In this document: one piece after another, positions 35,432 through 44,730 of the stretch | Numbering within the stretch: the first letter of the stretch is position 1 | Layout of the letters: every line of letters begins with the position of its first letter | Source of the DNA: an uncultured Paracoccaceae bacterium | Lineage (GTDB): Bacteria; Pseudomonadota; Alphaproteobacteria; Rhodobacterales; Rhodobacteraceae | NCBI GenBank assembly: GCA_947500135.1 | Contig: CANMQX010000001.1 | Location: forward strand, 248,001 to 312,000 | Length of the DNA: 64,000 nt | Direction: 5' to 3' | Made by a program: the position numbers and the translations under genes | The notes under the pieces: generated by a model | Databases searched by the model: none | Seen by the model: the letters and a program-made list of their open reading frames with translations, nothing else | Told to the model about the DNA's origin: nothing

Positions 35432-35725
35432 TCAAGCGGTGTGATCGCGTCGTGTTGCGATAACCTGATCGATAACGATCTTCAGACATTTCAGGTATTC
35501 ACTATCGCACTGGCCAGGCCGTGCAGATTTGTCATACCGCGCTGTGGCAGACAACAAGGTGCCGATCCCGAATACGGGATGCGGCTGCCCAATGTGTTTG
35601 CGATATCTGTCTGCAGTACGCGCGTGTTCACACAAGGTCCGCGCCACGCACACCCTGTGTCGTGGATCGGCGTGTAATAACACGCGCGCAGCTATATCAA
35701 GATCGGCAAGTTGAACGGGACGCAT
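35432..35725 (-). CDS. Short gene trailing the GTA cluster
   Basis: A 97-residue protein, MRPVQLADLDIAARVLL..., rich in Ala, Arg and His, helical in appearance, with ADRYRKHIGQPHPVFGIGTL in the middle. No membrane segment or signal. It starts nine bases after the gp15 stop, same strand, which ties it to the GTA transcript. I believe a similar short gene follows gp15 in other Rhodobacterales GTA clusters (possibly the DUF7742 family), but I cannot confirm the family name here. Function unknown. Confidence 0.7.
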   Translation of the reverse strand: MRPVQLADLDIAARVLLHADPRHRVCVARTLCEHARTADRYRKHIGQPHPVFGIGTLLSATARYDKSARPGQCDSEYLKCLKIVIDQVIATRRDHTA

Positions 35726-35734
35726 CTGTGAAAG

Positions 35735-38700
35735 CTACGCTTGGACGTCGATATTGCGAAATAACCCAGGACCATAACGGGCCGAAATCTGTGCAACCTC
35801 AATACGATAAGGCAATGCACCAACCTCTGTTGCGACATTTGCCACGGGGTACAACCAATCAGGCTGGGTCACTGTGACCTCGCGACGCAGTTCACCATCC
35901 TGTATCACGCGTATCAGATAAGCCTCGCTTTCTTCGCCCAGCGGAGTATCTGTTCCATTCCACAGATCACCGTCAATGCGGCTGCACCTGATCCAGGACA
36001 CGACAAGCCCGGACGCAGCTTCCACCGCCCGTAAATGCGCAACTGGGTAAGGGCGTAAACCGTTGCCCTGAAACGCATGCGTCTCGTATTTGTAACTTGG
36101 CGCATCCATAGTCGCAGACGCTGGACCATAGCGAAAATGACGGGTGATACCTCGGGCAGAGGTTGCCAGGCTGATTTGGGACGGCGTGCCATCCAGCATG
36201 ACAACGCGGGACCCTATCGGCCAGACATCTGGCATCAGCCCCCTTGTCCCCAACTGGCCCCGCAGCAACCGATGAAGTTGAAAACGGTTACTGCCTGACG
36301 GGATCGCATCACGAAATTGGACAATCTCCCACCGATCAGGCGACCCATCGCCAATCGCAAAGGCATTGCTACCGCCAAGCAGCGCCTCTGTCGTTGTCGA
36401 ACTCAAGTCGCCGCTGATCAGTTCAATTTCGAACCCGGACTGCCTGTCCCAAATGCCCGATGGTCCCGATGATAGGGGCGACTGGGCCAATCCAATTAGT
36501 GAGGCATCGTTGATCAGCTCTTGCAACGCGTAGCCGCTATCCTGTGCTGCACTATATAGCGCAACCGTACCGGGCCAAGGCGAACTGCTGGCCGCAACAT
36601 GGGGGGCGGTTTCTACCTCATCACCGGTCAAAAGCGGTAAATCCATGAACAGCATCTCAACCGGGACAGGGCCTGCAAATGGCTGCAACACCACATCTTC
36701 ATCCAATGTAGTCTGTTGCAGGTAAGTCTCCGCATTGATCCGGGTCGCCTCGACCAGACGCAATCCCGCCTCTTCAATCCTGTCAATGCGATAGACCCCT
36801 TCATGTGTATCCGTTTCGATAGAGACAACATCTCCGGGGCCGACACTGATCTGCGATGGCGGCAAAGCGAAGCTGGCCGTATCACGGGCGATCCGCGCCT
36901 CTTCAATCCAGCGGGACACCGTTTGCCGACCTTCATTGCGGGTTAATGCAAGCGGAACTTCAGAACGATTTGTGGCAAAGCTTGCCTCATCGGGATGAAC
37001 AATCTCAGACGCGGCAGGGGCAAAATCGCCATCAGCCGTCAGATAGCTCAGCTGCACGCGCCCAGCAATTTCCGCCGCTGGCGCCCGCGTCAACGCAATT
37101 GACCGATCTTGTTCACGATCAATGGCCAGGCTGTCATCTGCAATCACATGGTCAATCGCACCATCCCGATTTTTGAAAATTAGCAGCCCATCGCGCTCGA
37201 CTGCCTCAAAACCATAAGTCATCATCAATGGCTGTAAGGCTGCACGGGCCGAACCAGCATCCGGCACGATGTAGCCGCGCACGACGCCATAAAGGCGCGA
37301 GACATCAAATTGGGTAACGCCTGATCGGGTACAAATCTCTGCCACAACAGAGGCAAGCGACCGATTAGTCAAGCGCCCGTTCAGCCAATGCCCACGCGCG
37401 TAGTTTTCACCGTCAGACCACAGGCTACGATTGCCGGGAAAGAACGGATAAGGCCGTGCGTCCCATGCCCAAACATGCATGCGATCGATGGCAACCATGC
37501 GTCCGCTATATTCAGCTGAGGTTGGGTTATTCGCGGCATCGGAAAAATGCTCTGACATCGCACGCAGATATTGCATCTGGATGAAATCATCACGATTGCC
37601 ATTTGAATAATGCGGGGTTTGCGATTCCGAGGATTTTGGATCAATGAATTTATTGGGTTGGTTGGTGCCTTTGTCGAGGGCTGAACAACCAAACTCTGTA
37701 AACCAAATCGGCTTGCTTTGCGGTTGCCAATCTGTTGGCGTAGCTTGGCGAACACCGTTGATCCGGTTGTGATGTTGGTTGCCCCACCAACCTTCGAAAT
37801 CCTTATAACGCCATACCCATGGCTCACCTTCGCCATCCGTGATCGGCGTGCGGCGCTGCGCATCCCGCGCCTCTGGCGTTGCGTAGTACCAGTCATACCC
37901 TTCACCACCAGCGATGTTCGATTTTAGATAATCCAAGTTATAGATTGAACCGGCGGATTGATCCGCATGATCATCACCATCACGCCAGTCCGACAGGGGC
38001 GTGTAATTATCGACACCAATGAAATCGATATTCCGGTCCGCCCATAGCGGATCAAGGTGAAACAGCTTATCACCTGTGCCTGCTGGTTGGTATCCGTGAT
38101 ACTCTGACCAGTCAGCAGCATAGCTGATCTTGCAATCAGGCCCCAAGATACCACGTACCTCTGCGGCGAGCACACGCAATGCCTCAACCGCAGGAAATGT
38201 GTTTCCCGGACCTTGGATTTGCGTCAGGCCACGCATTTCAGAACCAATACAAAAGGCCGAAACCCCACCCGCCGCCGCGCAAAGATGCGCGTAATGCAGG
38301 ATAAACCTGCGATAACCCCAGGCATTGGGGCCTGTATAGTCCACCCTGTCCCCGACGATAGAAAAGTCAGCGACCGAGGCCGCGCCCATAAATGCGCCAA
38401 CCTCGTCCACCGCCGCCTGCGTGCCATCGGGTGTACCTGTGACGGTTGGGGCCAGCGATGTCGTGATCCGCCCCCGCCAAGGCAAGGCCGCCTGCCCCAC
38501 ATCACCCGTCCAGGGATCGATCAAACTGTTCCCCGACAACTGATCCATCAGGATGAAAGGATAAAACACCGGCTCCAGCCCGCGTGCCCGCATATCCCTG
38601 ATCGCCTGAACCACGGACGTATCGGTGGGGGTGCCACCATAGATCGGCGCTCCATCCTTAAATGGCACACGCGCGGCAGTGGCGCGAACATCCCCCGATA

Positions 38701-39652
38701 CGCGCCATGGCATAGCACTCGCGTCAGTGTTGTGCTGCTCGACCTTCGGACGAACCGAACATTCTCCGCAGCGTAGGTCATCCCCGAACCACGACACCAC
38801 CATGACCACTGATTTGCAGGCTGGCAGCTCTTCCTCCAATGTATCCATCGATATCTGGAAATCGGTCCCGCCCATCGGCGAGTTGGCATTGATTGCCAAC
38901 TGCTGGCCATATGCGGCGGATAAGTAGACCGGCGTGGTGGCGAGCGAATATTCACCCGTTCCGGGGATCAGCGCGACACCTTTGACCATGTCATGTAAGT
39001 CTTGCTGATCGGGAGGTGCATCCGTGTCTGCAGGTCGGCTCACTTCGAAACTGAATTGCGGAATACGATTGCCGAACTGGCCGAGCGGCAAATCCTCAAA
39101 GACGACATATGCGGTGCCACGATAAGCAGGGGCGTTGTCAGCCCCTTCAACCGCCGTAATCTTGGGGTCCGGCAGTTGGTCATCCGTTCCATGATAGATG
39201 CGCATATTCAGGTCATTGCGGGCTAGTTCGACCCCGTCCGCCCAGATACGGCCAACACGGGAAATCGCCCCATCGCAAAGGCCGATCGCCATGCTGACGG
39301 AATAGGAATAGGTCGTGACTTCCGGTTCTGGCGGACGTGACCCCTTACCACCACCGCCGGTAGTCTTTTTTCTTTCCTTGAAATGACTAGCCCAGATCAC
39401 ATGCCCCGCGATACGCATCCGTCCGTAAACCTGCTGGATATCAGTCCCTTCACTGGCGCCGGTCAGACGAAAACGATCAACGCGACCTGTCTCAACCGCA
39501 TCGCTGCCACCACCCAACAACTGCTGGTCAATCCTGCGGCCAATAACGGCGCCTGCGGCGCGTCCGATTGTTGCCATTGACAGGCCAAGCACCGATCCAC
39601 CGATTGAACCGCCAACAGCCATGCCTGCAACAGAAAGTGCGATTGTCGCCAT
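35735..39652 (-). CDS. GTA gp15, large tail-tip/baseplate host-attachment protein
   Basis: A 1305-residue protein, matching RcGTA gp15 (the baseplate megatron) in length and order. The N-terminus is Gly-rich and hydrophobic (about 1-45). A TIM-barrel-like GTA domain occupies about 430-740, with IDFIGVDNYTPLSDWRDGDD and PIWFTEFGCSALDKG, the latter in the position of a glycosidase acid residue. A phage tail domain follows (about 800-980) and beta-rich C-terminal parts end at IDVQA. It closes the tail and contacts the recipient. I used ATG 39652 (MATIALSVAG); the frame upstream to 39703 overlaps gp14. Start is five bases after the gp14 stop. Confidence 0.93.
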   Translation of the reverse strand: MATIALSVAGMAVGGSIGGSVLGLSMATIGRAAGAVIGRRIDQQLLGGGSDAVETGRVDRFRLTGASEGTDIQQVYGRMRIAGHVIWASHFKERKKTTGGGGKGSRPPEPEVTTYSYSVSMAIGLCDGAISRVGRIWADGVELARNDLNMRIYHGTDDQLPDPKITAVEGADNAPAYRGTAYVVFEDLPLGQFGNRIPQFSFEVSRPADTDAPPDQQDLHDMVKGVALIPGTGEYSLATTPVYLSAAYGQQLAINANSPMGGTDFQISMDTLEEELPACKSVVMVVSWFGDDLRCGECSVRPKVEQHNTDASAMPWRVSGDVRATAARVPFKDGAPIYGGTPTDTSVVQAIRDMRARGLEPVFYPFILMDQLSGNSLIDPWTGDVGQAALPWRGRITTSLAPTVTGTPDGTQAAVDEVGAFMGAASVADFSIVGDRVDYTGPNAWGYRRFILHYAHLCAAAGGVSAFCIGSEMRGLTQIQGPGNTFPAVEALRVLAAEVRGILGPDCKISYAADWSEYHGYQPAGTGDKLFHLDPLWADRNIDFIGVDNYTPLSDWRDGDDHADQSAGSIYNLDYLKSNIAGGEGYDWYYATPEARDAQRRTPITDGEGEPWVWRYKDFEGWWGNQHHNRINGVRQATPTDWQPQSKPIWFTEFGCSALDKGTNQPNKFIDPKSSESQTPHYSNGNRDDFIQMQYLRAMSEHFSDAANNPTSAEYSGRMVAIDRMHVWAWDARPYPFFPGNRSLWSDGENYARGHWLNGRLTNRSLASVVAEICTRSGVTQFDVSRLYGVVRGYIVPDAGSARAALQPLMMTYGFEAVERDGLLIFKNRDGAIDHVIADDSLAIDREQDRSIALTRAPAAEIAGRVQLSYLTADGDFAPAASEIVHPDEASFATNRSEVPLALTRNEGRQTVSRWIEEARIARDTASFALPPSQISVGPGDVVSIETDTHEGVYRIDRIEEAGLRLVEATRINAETYLQQTTLDEDVVLQPFAGPVPVEMLFMDLPLLTGDEVETAPHVAASSSPWPGTVALYSAAQDSGYALQELINDASLIGLAQSPLSSGPSGIWDRQSGFEIELISGDLSSTTTEALLGGSNAFAIGDGSPDRWEIVQFRDAIPSGSNRFQLHRLLRGQLGTRGLMPDVWPIGSRVVMLDGTPSQISLATSARGITRHFRYGPASATMDAPSYKYETHAFQGNGLRPYPVAHLRAVEAASGLVVSWIRCSRIDGDLWNGTDTPLGEESEAYLIRVIQDGELRREVTVTQPDWLYPVANVATEVGALPYRIEVAQISARYGPGLFRNIDVQA

Positions 39653-39657
39653 AAGAC

Positions 39658-40089
39658 CTATCCTTGTGAAACTGAGAAACGGGCAGCGATACGGCGACGC
39701 CAAGGTGCCGAAAGCGGGCTTTCGATCACCCCGTGGCCCGTATAGGCGTGAATGAACTGAGGATAAGGCGCAGACCGGGAAAACAAGCCCAGATGTTTTG
39801 CAACCGCCCCATCACGCATACGAAACAACAGGATCTGACCCGGCATGAACGGGCCATCTTTCACCAATCGCATATGGCGAATGGCAGCCGCTAACAGCAG
39901 TTCTTCTCCTTGAGGCTCTGCCCAGTCCGCCGTGTAGCTGGGAACCGCCTCCGGCTCATTGCCATAGACATCGCGCCAAACACCACGGATCAATCCTAGA
40001 CAATCGCAGCCAATCCCTTTGGCTGTCGCCTGGTGCATGTAAGGCGTGCCAATCCATGCTCTTGCCGCCTGTGCAAGTTCGACCGTCAT
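39658..40089 (-). CDS. GTA gp14, NlpC/P60-type cell-wall peptidase
   Basis: A 143-residue tail-associated peptidase. The catalytic Cys lies in GIGCDCLGLIRG (about residues 24-35) and the His in AVAKHLGLFS (about 95-104), the NlpC/P60 pattern. In RcGTA the equivalent protein sits in the baseplate and is thought to open the recipient's peptidoglycan. I chose ATG 40089, which overlaps the gp13 stop by four bases (ATGA); the longer frame to 40146 lies entirely in gp13. Confidence 0.92.
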   Translation of the reverse strand: MTVELAQAARAWIGTPYMHQATAKGIGCDCLGLIRGVWRDVYGNEPEAVPSYTADWAEPQGEELLLAAAIRHMRLVKDGPFMPGQILLFRMRDGAVAKHLGLFSRSAPYPQFIHAYTGHGVIESPLSAPWRRRIAARFSVSQG

Positions 40090-40970
40090 CGGCTGCGGCT
40101 CCCGCCGGAGGTATTTCCGTTCGATCTGGGTACGCTCGCTAGCCAATCGTCACCAGGTATGTCAGGAAATCCCCGAAAGTTGATGAAATTGGCGAACTTT
40201 TCACGGCATGTCGCCGCGCGCTTGTCGCATCCGGCCGTTAACCGGACCAGATCGCCGGGCTTTGCGATAGCGCGGATCGGCTGCCACAATGTTATGATCC
40301 TATCCCCGTCAACAGTCTGATCCAGCTTGATAACCTCACGCAGCCCGGCTGCATCGCCCAATATGACCTCCAACGCGCCGGCATCGAACCATTGATCGTC
40401 AAACCCCGAAACGGCATCAAACCGAAACACATGCGCATCCTGAACGGCTGCAATTGGGGCAGTGACGGAAAACGCGGGATCAGAAAGATCAAAACCGCAG
40501 CGGGTATCACCCAAAACAGCGTTGCAATCACGCAGGTAGGATCGTCCTTGCGGCTGATTCAGCGCATCAGTCAACCCGCGCAATTCAGCCTGAAAACCAC
40601 CGGATGCGCGGGTTATCTCACCGATCGTGCCGGTAAATCGAACCTGCCTTGCATCGGGATCATCCCATTGCACCAGCCAGATGGTCACCTGCGCCCCATC
40701 ATAACGCCCTGCATCAATGTCGGCTTCGCTGATGGCGTCTGACTGCAGAACGCCCAGCGCCTCGGTGTTGTTGACGGACAAGCCCGTGGTGCTAGCCAGC
40801 GCACGCGCAGACAAACCGCATTCTGGAACAAAATTGATGCCGTCAAAGTGGATCAATTGGTCATGATCCGTGAACCCCAAGGTCAGGCCATCGCGACGTG
40901 TCAGCGCCCAGCAATAGCAGGTATGCGTTGCACCTGCCGCCAGATGCGCATGCAAACTGGCAACACTCAT
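40086..40970 (-). CDS. GTA gp13, DUF2163 baseplate hub protein
   Basis: A 294-residue protein of the DUF2163 family (phage conserved BR0599-type). It starts MSVASLHAHLAAGATHTCYC and has an iron-sulfur-like cysteine set, with cysteines near 17, 19, 49, 168, 174 and four near the C-terminus (GCDKRAATCREKF). In the RcGTA particle the equivalent is the hub, and an iron-sulfur cluster has been reported for it. Overlaps both neighbours by four bases. Confidence 0.9.
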   Translation of the reverse strand: MSVASLHAHLAAGATHTCYCWALTRRDGLTLGFTDHDQLIHFDGINFVPECGLSARALASTTGLSVNNTEALGVLQSDAISEADIDAGRYDGAQVTIWLVQWDDPDARQVRFTGTIGEITRASGGFQAELRGLTDALNQPQGRSYLRDCNAVLGDTRCGFDLSDPAFSVTAPIAAVQDAHVFRFDAVSGFDDQWFDAGALEVILGDAAGLREVIKLDQTVDGDRIITLWQPIRAIAKPGDLVRLTAGCDKRAATCREKFANFINFRGFPDIPGDDWLASVPRSNGNTSGGSRSR

Positions 40971-41599
40971 ACGCGGATCTCCACAATTGGGACATTGGGG
41001 GCTTCGCCTGCCTGAAAACTGGAAAGCGACGTCATGACGGCATCGGTGTCAAAACGAACAGGCACATCAAACTCAAAACCGGCACGTATCTCAGCGCCTT
41101 GATCCGGGGGGTGCGGAAAGGTGACTTCACCAGTCTCAATATCGACGTCAAAATCAACACCGTCCTGCACCGTATCGCCGCCCACGGCCACACGCACGGT
41201 TCCGGCAACGGGTTTTGTAATCGGGCGGGCATAGGTTGTCGGACCAGAACGATAGGTCTTCGTCAGTTGAAAACGCGCGGTGGTCTCATCCCCCACCGCA
41301 ATCAACTGATCCAGCGCATCTATCTCGTCGGATGGCGGGCAGGATTTGTAGTCACTCCAATCCTTCCAACGAAAGCCAATCAACTGGCCTTGGCGGGCCT
41401 CAAAGAAGGCAATCAACGCCTCGACATCATCCAATGAGCGCAATCCAAACCCGGCATCATAGCGACGACGCGAATGCGCCCAAGGCGTGTTGCGTTCTTC
41501 AAACCCATTGGCCAGTGTAATGATATCTGTCCGGCGTTCCGGACCGCCCACTGAACCAAAGCTTAGCGACGCCGGAAACCTCACCTCATGAAATGCCAT
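40967..41599 (-). CDS. GTA gp12, DUF2460 distal tail protein
   Basis: A 210-residue protein of the DUF2460 family: MAFHEVRFPASLSFGSVGGP at the start, RRRYDAGFGLRSLDDVEALI and FEARQGQLIGFRWKDWSDYK in the first half. The equivalent RcGTA protein forms the ring between tail tube and hub. It starts 11 bases after the gp11 stop and its own stop overlaps gp13 by four bases. Confidence 0.92.
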   Translation of the reverse strand: MAFHEVRFPASLSFGSVGGPERRTDIITLANGFEERNTPWAHSRRRYDAGFGLRSLDDVEALIAFFEARQGQLIGFRWKDWSDYKSCPPSDEIDALDQLIAVGDETTARFQLTKTYRSGPTTYARPITKPVAGTVRVAVGGDTVQDGVDFDVDIETGEVTFPHPPDQGAEIRAGFEFDVPVRFDTDAVMTSLSSFQAGEAPNVPIVEIRV

Positions 41600-41610
41600 C
41601 TGTCGTCTCC

Positions 41611-42270
41611 CTACCGATTACGCTGACCGCGACCCAAAGCGCGGGACATCTGTGTGGCGATCTGTCCTTGACTACGCTGAAAGCTTTGGGCGTCTGGCGT
41701 GCTGATGTTCATATTGACGGTCACAGCACCGCCACCTTGGGTCCGCACGCCCAATCGACCATCAGCGCCACGGCTAAGCGGCATGATGGCCTCTGGCCCC
41801 GCCTCACCCATCAGTCCAGTACCGCCTTGCATTGGAAAGCTCGTTGGACTGCTCACGACGCCGCCCTTCGCAAAGGGCATGACGCGGCCTTGTGAAAACG
41901 GGGCGCCATCTGCGAAGGGCATCATACCTGATACAGCTGCGTTCAGCCCATCCGCTAAAATGCCACCAAAGTGGTCCGTGATGGGGCGGGTGGCCGAAGA
42001 ATAGACAGTGTTGATCATCGCATTGGCCACGGTGCCCAGCGCATCCGACAGCTTCATGCCATCCAGCGCCAAACCGTCGAAAGCACGGCGTAAACCACCG
42101 GCAAAGCCGCGCTCCAGACTGCCTAGATCACGCGTTGTATCACCTAAGGTGGATTGCACGCCCCGCAATTGATCATCAAAGGCAGCGGTCATTGCGGCGG
42201 TGTCACCCAAACTGCGCTCCAACGCACTGACATCGCTGTCCAGCGCGTCCAACCTATCAATCTCATCCAT
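41611..42270 (-). CDS. GTA gp11, tail tape measure protein
   Basis: A 219-residue helical protein. Residues 1-75 are charged helices (LDALDSDVSALERSLGD), followed by an amphipathic/hydrophobic middle (about 75-120) and a Gly-rich C-terminus with PMQGGTGLMGEAGPEAIMPL, the usual end of tape-measure proteins. Its short length matches the ~50-nm tail of GTA particles. ATG 42270 (an in-frame GTG is at 42273) overlaps gp10.1 by eight bases. Confidence 0.9.
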   Translation of the reverse strand: MDEIDRLDALDSDVSALERSLGDTAAMTAAFDDQLRGVQSTLGDTTRDLGSLERGFAGGLRRAFDGLALDGMKLSDALGTVANAMINTVYSSATRPITDHFGGILADGLNAAVSGMMPFADGAPFSQGRVMPFAKGGVVSSPTSFPMQGGTGLMGEAGPEAIMPLSRGADGRLGVRTQGGGAVTVNMNISTPDAQSFQRSQGQIATQMSRALGRGQRNR

Positions 42271-42466
42271 CACTCATGTCCTTTGCATCATCGGGAAAGG
42301 CCTGCTGCAACGCGTCCAGCCTTAGCCTATCCATGGGCGCAACGGCATGTGTTGCGCCAAGCATCAGTTGCAGTTCAGCCGGTGTCATCGCCCAAAAATC
42401 GCGTGGTCTCAGGCGCAAACCGTGCAGGCCTGCACGCATCAGGCCGGGCCAATCAAGCCCGGTCAT
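42263..42466 (-). CDS. GTA gp10.1, tail assembly chaperone-like protein
   Basis: A 67-residue protein: LDWPGLMRAGLHGLRLRPRD then FWAMTPAELQLMLGA, the pattern of the short phage tail assembly family (TIGR02216). It sits between the tail-tube-side gene gp10 and the tape measure, where siphophages keep tail chaperones. ATG overlaps the gp10 stop by four bases. Confidence 0.88.
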   Translation of the reverse strand: MTGLDWPGLMRAGLHGLRLRPRDFWAMTPAELQLMLGATHAVAPMDRLRLDALQQAFPDDAKDMSDG

Positions 42467-42777
42467 GACGGCGGGGTAAAGGCGCGGGCCAACAGGATTG
42501 CAGCAACCTTCGCTGCGCCTACCGGACCGCCCTCAATCTCTGCGGTGATCAGATCTGATGCACCGCCACGCCAACCACCGCCACGCAAACCCGCAACAAT
42601 GACCGCCATCACATCGCGACCCGAAAAAGCGCCGTTTTCAAACCGACGGATTAAGTCAATCAACGATTCTGCATCCAAAGCCGCTTCCAGCTCCGCCAGC
42701 GCACCCAATGTCAGCTTGCAATCATGGGCAACCCCATCGACTACGACAGCAACCTCTCCCGCCCAAGGGTTTGGCAT
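42463..42777 (-). CDS. GTA gp10, tail assembly protein
   Basis: A 104-residue protein of the GTA gp10 family, related to phage tail assembly chaperones: CKLTLGALAELEAALDAESL near residues 20-39 and FSGRDVMAVIVAGLRGGG near 51-68. Its start overlaps the gp9 stop by one base (TAATG). Confidence 0.9.
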   Translation of the reverse strand: MPNPWAGEVAVVVDGVAHDCKLTLGALAELEAALDAESLIDLIRRFENGAFSGRDVMAVIVAGLRGGGWRGGASDLITAEIEGGPVGAAKVAAILLARAFTPPS

Positions 42778-43193
42778 TAGATCAGGGCCGTAAAGGTTAG
42801 CGCACCGGCCGAGGCGAGCGACAATTCGTAAGTTGCCTCGCCATTATACGACCCAGCATATTCGATTGAGGTAATCTGAAACGGACCTTCAACTGTACCA
42901 AAATCGGGAATAACCACCTGAAAATCGGGGGTTTCACCGTCAAAGAATATCTGGCGGGCCCGTTCATCAGTACCGGCATCCTTGAACACACCAGAGCCAG
43001 AGATGGAGGCCGTTTTCACCCCAGCGCCACCCAGCAGCTGACGCCAGCCGCCTTCGCTTTCTAGGCTGGTGACATCCACACTTTCGGCGTTGAAACTGAT
43101 CCGCGTCGCACGCAATCCTGCCGCCGTTTCAAATGATCCATCGCCCGTCATGTCGATCTTCACAAGCAAGTCTTTTCCGTTCTGGGCCACCAT
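42777..43193 (-). CDS. GTA gp9, major tail (tube) protein
   Basis: A 138-residue protein, MVAQNGKDLLVKIDMTGDGS at the start and TEYELSLASAGALTFTALI-like end, of the phage TP901-type major tail family. It polymerises into the tail tube. Beta-rich with few charged clusters. Preceded by a 26-base gap after gp8, with AAGGAG upstream of its ATG. Confidence 0.93.
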   Translation of the reverse strand: MVAQNGKDLLVKIDMTGDGSFETAAGLRATRISFNAESVDVTSLESEGGWRQLLGGAGVKTASISGSGVFKDAGTDERARQIFFDGETPDFQVVIPDFGTVEGPFQITSIEYAGSYNGEATYELSLASAGALTFTALI

Positions 43194-43219
43194 TGGCGCA
43201 CTCCTTCAGTTGTCTGGGG

Positions 43220-43633
43220 TTACGTGTCATCCGCCACGCGGGCACGAAAAATCAGGTTAATCTGGCGGACATCACCAGTGCCGACACGGGCGGCCTTCGC
43301 CTTGTAAAAATTCAACGACACCAATGCGCCACGGCTCAAGGTAAGATCGGCGTCGACCAGCGCGTCTGATACTGCTGCCGCAACGACTTTTGCTGATGCG
43401 AACCCCGCGCTTTCGGTCACAACCGTCACGGTGAATTCATGCAAAGCACCGCCTGCGGTTTTGTCAGACGCATCGCGCACAATCTCGGGGCCCAACACCA
43501 CATAAAGTTGCGGTAGGGCTCCTAACGGCAGCGCATCAAATATCGACGTCCCCACAAGGTTGGTCATGCCGGTATCCGCAGACAGATGTTGATAAACCGC
43601 CGTCTGCAGAGCCGCAGAAACACCATAGCTCAT
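43220..43633 (-). CDS. GTA gp8, tail terminator (DUF3168)
   Basis: A 137-residue DUF3168 protein: MSYGVSAALQTAVYQHLSAD at the start and LPQLYVVLGPEIVRDASDKT in the middle. The RcGTA equivalent caps the tail tube and joins it to the head completion proteins. I chose ATG 43633, overlapping the gp7 stop by four bases; the frame to 43660 lies in gp7. Confidence 0.9.
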   Translation of the reverse strand: MSYGVSAALQTAVYQHLSADTGMTNLVGTSIFDALPLGALPQLYVVLGPEIVRDASDKTAGGALHEFTVTVVTESAGFASAKVVAAAVSDALVDADLTLSRGALVSLNFYKAKAARVGTGDVRQINLIFRARVADDT

Positions 43634-43968
43634 GACGCAACCTCCTCTTCGGCGAAACACACCAGAAACTGCGCATTGGCATCTTTCTCTGCGACAGCAT
43701 TGATCTGAAAGACCCGATTGCCATCGCGGAACCGTTGACCCGGCTTGGGGCGTGACGGGGCACCGTAAGAGGCAGCACGGACAGTGATGCGGTAAGGTAC
43801 GCGCGACACAGTTGTGGCAGAGGCGGCGACCTCCCTGCCCGACCTTGCTTTAATCTCGGCCCACAGCACCCCAATGGATTGCCAGTCATCTGTATAGCCA
43901 CCGGCTCCGTCGGCCACGCGCAACGGTGCCTCCAAAACCAGCGAATGATTTAGATGGGGCATGGTCAT
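43630..43968 (-). CDS. GTA gp7, head-tail stopper
   Basis: A 112-residue protein of the phage head-tail adaptor (SPP1 gp16-like) family: LEAPLRVADGAGGYTDDWQS then ARSGREVAASATTVSRVPYR and PGQRFRDGNRVFQINAVAEK. It closes the connector after DNA packing. Overlaps gp6 and gp8 by four bases each. Confidence 0.9.
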   Translation of the reverse strand: MTMPHLNHSLVLEAPLRVADGAGGYTDDWQSIGVLWAEIKARSGREVAASATTVSRVPYRITVRAASYGAPSRPKPGQRFRDGNRVFQINAVAEKDANAQFLVCFAEEEVAS

Positions 43969-44564
43969 ACCCTGCCCCCCATGAACACACGAACCGTGCG
44001 GTAGCGTTCGATCAGCGAAGACACACCAAAGGGCATCGGCGGCGTGCCCTGGGTCGTGTCATGGCGATATTCATAAAAATGCGCAGCCAACATCATGACC
44101 GCTTGGGCAAGATCAGCAGGCAGATCGCCCCATTCGGGCCCAAACCCGGCCAGCATACCAATCCGCACGGACCCGTTAACCGGAACACTGGGCAAGCTCG
44201 CGGTCGTGGCATTCAGGCTGGGTCGTTGATTGTCCGGTTCCAACATCCAGGCGTCACCATCGGCGAATGTCTCATCACCGCCCATATCAATCAGCATCAA
44301 GGCGGTGATCGCGTTGACTGGCGCCACAGGAAGCGGCTGACGTTGCTCGCTACGCCACGCGGTCAATGTCCAGCTGAACTCACGTTCGATCAGGATTTTC
44401 CCGGTCCGGGCCTCAATTGCGGCCAAACTGGCACGCAGATAACCTTCCAGAACCGTATCTTGCAGTCCATCATCGGCGAAACCCGAACCAAGGCGCAAAT
44501 GGTCTTTAAATTGTGCGACCGGCAGGGCCGATTGCGGCACGGTGGTCTCTTCGACTAACATCAT
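43965..44564 (-). CDS. GTA gp6, head-tail connector/adaptor
   Basis: A 199-residue protein of the phage connector family (phiE125 gp8/HK97 gp6-like): LPVAQFKDHLRLGSGFADDG near residues 16-35 and RTGKILIEREFSW near 56-68. Two ATGs (44564, 44561) are possible starts. It is the first gene after the 166-base structured gap that follows the capsid gene. Confidence 0.9.
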   Translation of the reverse strand: MMLVEETTVPQSALPVAQFKDHLRLGSGFADDGLQDTVLEGYLRASLAAIEARTGKILIEREFSWTLTAWRSEQRQPLPVAPVNAITALMLIDMGGDETFADGDAWMLEPDNQRPSLNATTASLPSVPVNGSVRIGMLAGFGPEWGDLPADLAQAVMMLAAHFYEYRHDTTQGTPPMPFGVSSLIERYRTVRVFMGGRV

Positions 44565-44607
44565 GAAACTACTCCGAAAATCACTGATGGCCCATCAGGC
44601 TCTGGGA

Positions 44608-44690
44608 CCCGGACGCACGCACACCCCCCGCATTGCTCGGACGGAAGGGAGCAGCTAGACAATGCGGGGATTGCCTCGCGTGCGTCCGGG
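44608..44690 (-). promoter_or_regulatory. Long two-part hairpin downstream of the GTA capsid gene
   Basis: Outer arms CCCGGACGCACGC (44608-44620) and GCGTGCGTCCGGG (44678-44690) are perfect complements, and inner arms CCCCGCATTG (44626-44635) and CAATGCGGGG (44660-44669) are perfect too. It lies in the RNA between capsid and gp6. A role in raising capsid over downstream genes is inference. Confidence 0.7.
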
Positions 44691-44693
44691 GTT

Positions 44694-44715
44694 GAGCCGC
44701 CGGTTAAGGCGGCTC
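44694..44715 (-). promoter_or_regulatory. Second hairpin directly after the GTA capsid stop
   Basis: GAGCCGCC (44694-44701) pairs perfectly with GGCGGCTC (44708-44715), loop of six, 15 bases after the capsid stop on the minus strand. A short T-rich run is absent, so it is more likely a 3'-end stabiliser than a full terminator. Confidence 0.6.
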
Positions 44716-44730
44716 CCTTCACAACCAGTG

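Noticed and set aside
35653-35734. tRNA gene or attachment site at the GTA/cysE border
   Set aside because: I looked for a cloverleaf or a repeated end at both GTA borders and saw none.
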